From an uncultured Bacillota bacterium (lineage in GTDB: Bacteria > Bacillota > Dehalobacteriia > UBA4068): 13,942 nucleotides of DNA. The position numbers were made by a program, and so were the translations under genes. Below, one piece after another: positions 13,711-13,942 of this stretch; within the stretch, counting starts at the first letter, position 1, and the number at the start of each line of letters is the position of its first letter. The notes under the pieces are model-generated. The model was not told where the DNA came from. It worked only from the letters and a program-made list of their open reading frames with translations, and did not search any database. The stretch spans positions 1-13,942 of the forward strand of contig CAKRYM010000022.1 of assembly GCA_934427095.1 (NCBI GenBank), read 5' to 3'.

Positions 13711-13942
13711 TTATTGCGCACTGTCCTCTGTTGACAAGGCAGTGCTTTCCCTTGTCTGTTCTTGTTCTGACGGTGCGGACCTTTCCGAACCACTGCCTTC
13801 TTCTGGTGAGGAGTGTCTATCCATGCCACCATTTTCTGGCGCGGTCAGTGTTTCCGCCTCGTCGCTTTGTTCTGGGAAAGCGCTGCCCGGGCTACTATCA
13901 TCTTTGCGATCGCCGCCAAACCCGCCTTTGCCCATGTTCTGC
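13711..13942 (-). CDS. C-terminal tail of an unidentified protein (partial, 5' end off the right edge)
   Basis: The minus-strand frame is open from the right edge to a TAA at 13713-13711 and is followed by a terminator, so it is a genuine gene end. An in-frame ATG lies at 13935, but the seven bases visible upstream hold no ribosome binding site, so the reading frame probably continues beyond the window. The visible 76 residues are hydrophilic and low in complexity, rich in Ser, Glu, Gly and Pro, with a glycine-rich start (GKGGFGGDR) and no hydrophobic core. Such tails are usually disordered. Glycine-rich tails of this type occur on CotH-like or carbohydrate-binding exported proteins, but that is only a suggestion; the gene is not identified. 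Confidence 0.6.
   Translation of the reverse strand, partial: QNMGKGGFGGDRKDDSSPGSAFPEQSDEAETLTAPENGGMDRHSSPEEGSGSERSAPSEQEQTRESTALSTEDSAQ

Overview
The window looks like a chromosomal segment of a Gram-positive-type bacterium of the phylum Bacillota, most likely a member of the Clostridia or Negativicutes. This rests on gene content (FtsEX next to a PcsB-like M23 protein and a CtpA/B-type S41 protease, long-form HPF, Xpt, DUF445, PgeF/YlmD, a lysine riboswitch), strong AGGAGG-type ribosome binding sites, and TTGACA/TATAAT promoters. No species can be named from the sequence alone. No phage, transposon, CRISPR or other obvious mobile DNA is visible; most genes are housekeeping or cell-envelope functions.

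Layout, left to right. (1) A minus-strand NhaC-family transporter, cut by the left edge, is preceded by a strong promoter, a clear lysine riboswitch and an intrinsic terminator, so it is probably a lysine transporter. (2) A minus-strand gene of unknown function (1913-2536) carries Thr1, Asp17 and Lys33 at the spacing of proteasome/HslV beta subunits. I read it as an orphan proteasome-like Ntn hydrolase, the most novel item here. (3) Divergent from it is a YihY/BrkB membrane protein, whose 3' end overlaps a convergent DUF445 membrane protein. The DUF445 gene may start at a non-canonical ATA codon. (4) A small acidic protein of unknown function is followed by a CAT-anticodon tRNA on the minus strand with its own promoter and terminator. 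(5) A minus-strand two-gene operon encodes a zinc-ribbon protein and xanthine phosphoribosyltransferase. (6) hpf, on the minus strand, has a promoter resembling the sigma-H consensus. (7) A plus-strand operon ftsE-ftsX-M23 hydrolase-S41 protease-deoC ends at a strong terminator. (8) pgeF (minus) and a NodB-type polysaccharide deacetylase (plus) are divergent, and the hydrophilic C-terminal tail of a further minus-strand gene runs off the right edge.

Functional picture: the right half is dominated by peptidoglycan work. FtsEX is expected to switch on the secreted coiled-coil M23 hydrolase, the S41 PDZ protease is exported beside it, and PgeF and the deacetylase also act on peptidoglycan or its precursors. 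The left half combines amino-acid uptake, purine salvage, ribosome hibernation and poorly characterised membrane or cytosolic proteins. All functional assignments come from motif recognition in the translated sequence, with no database search.
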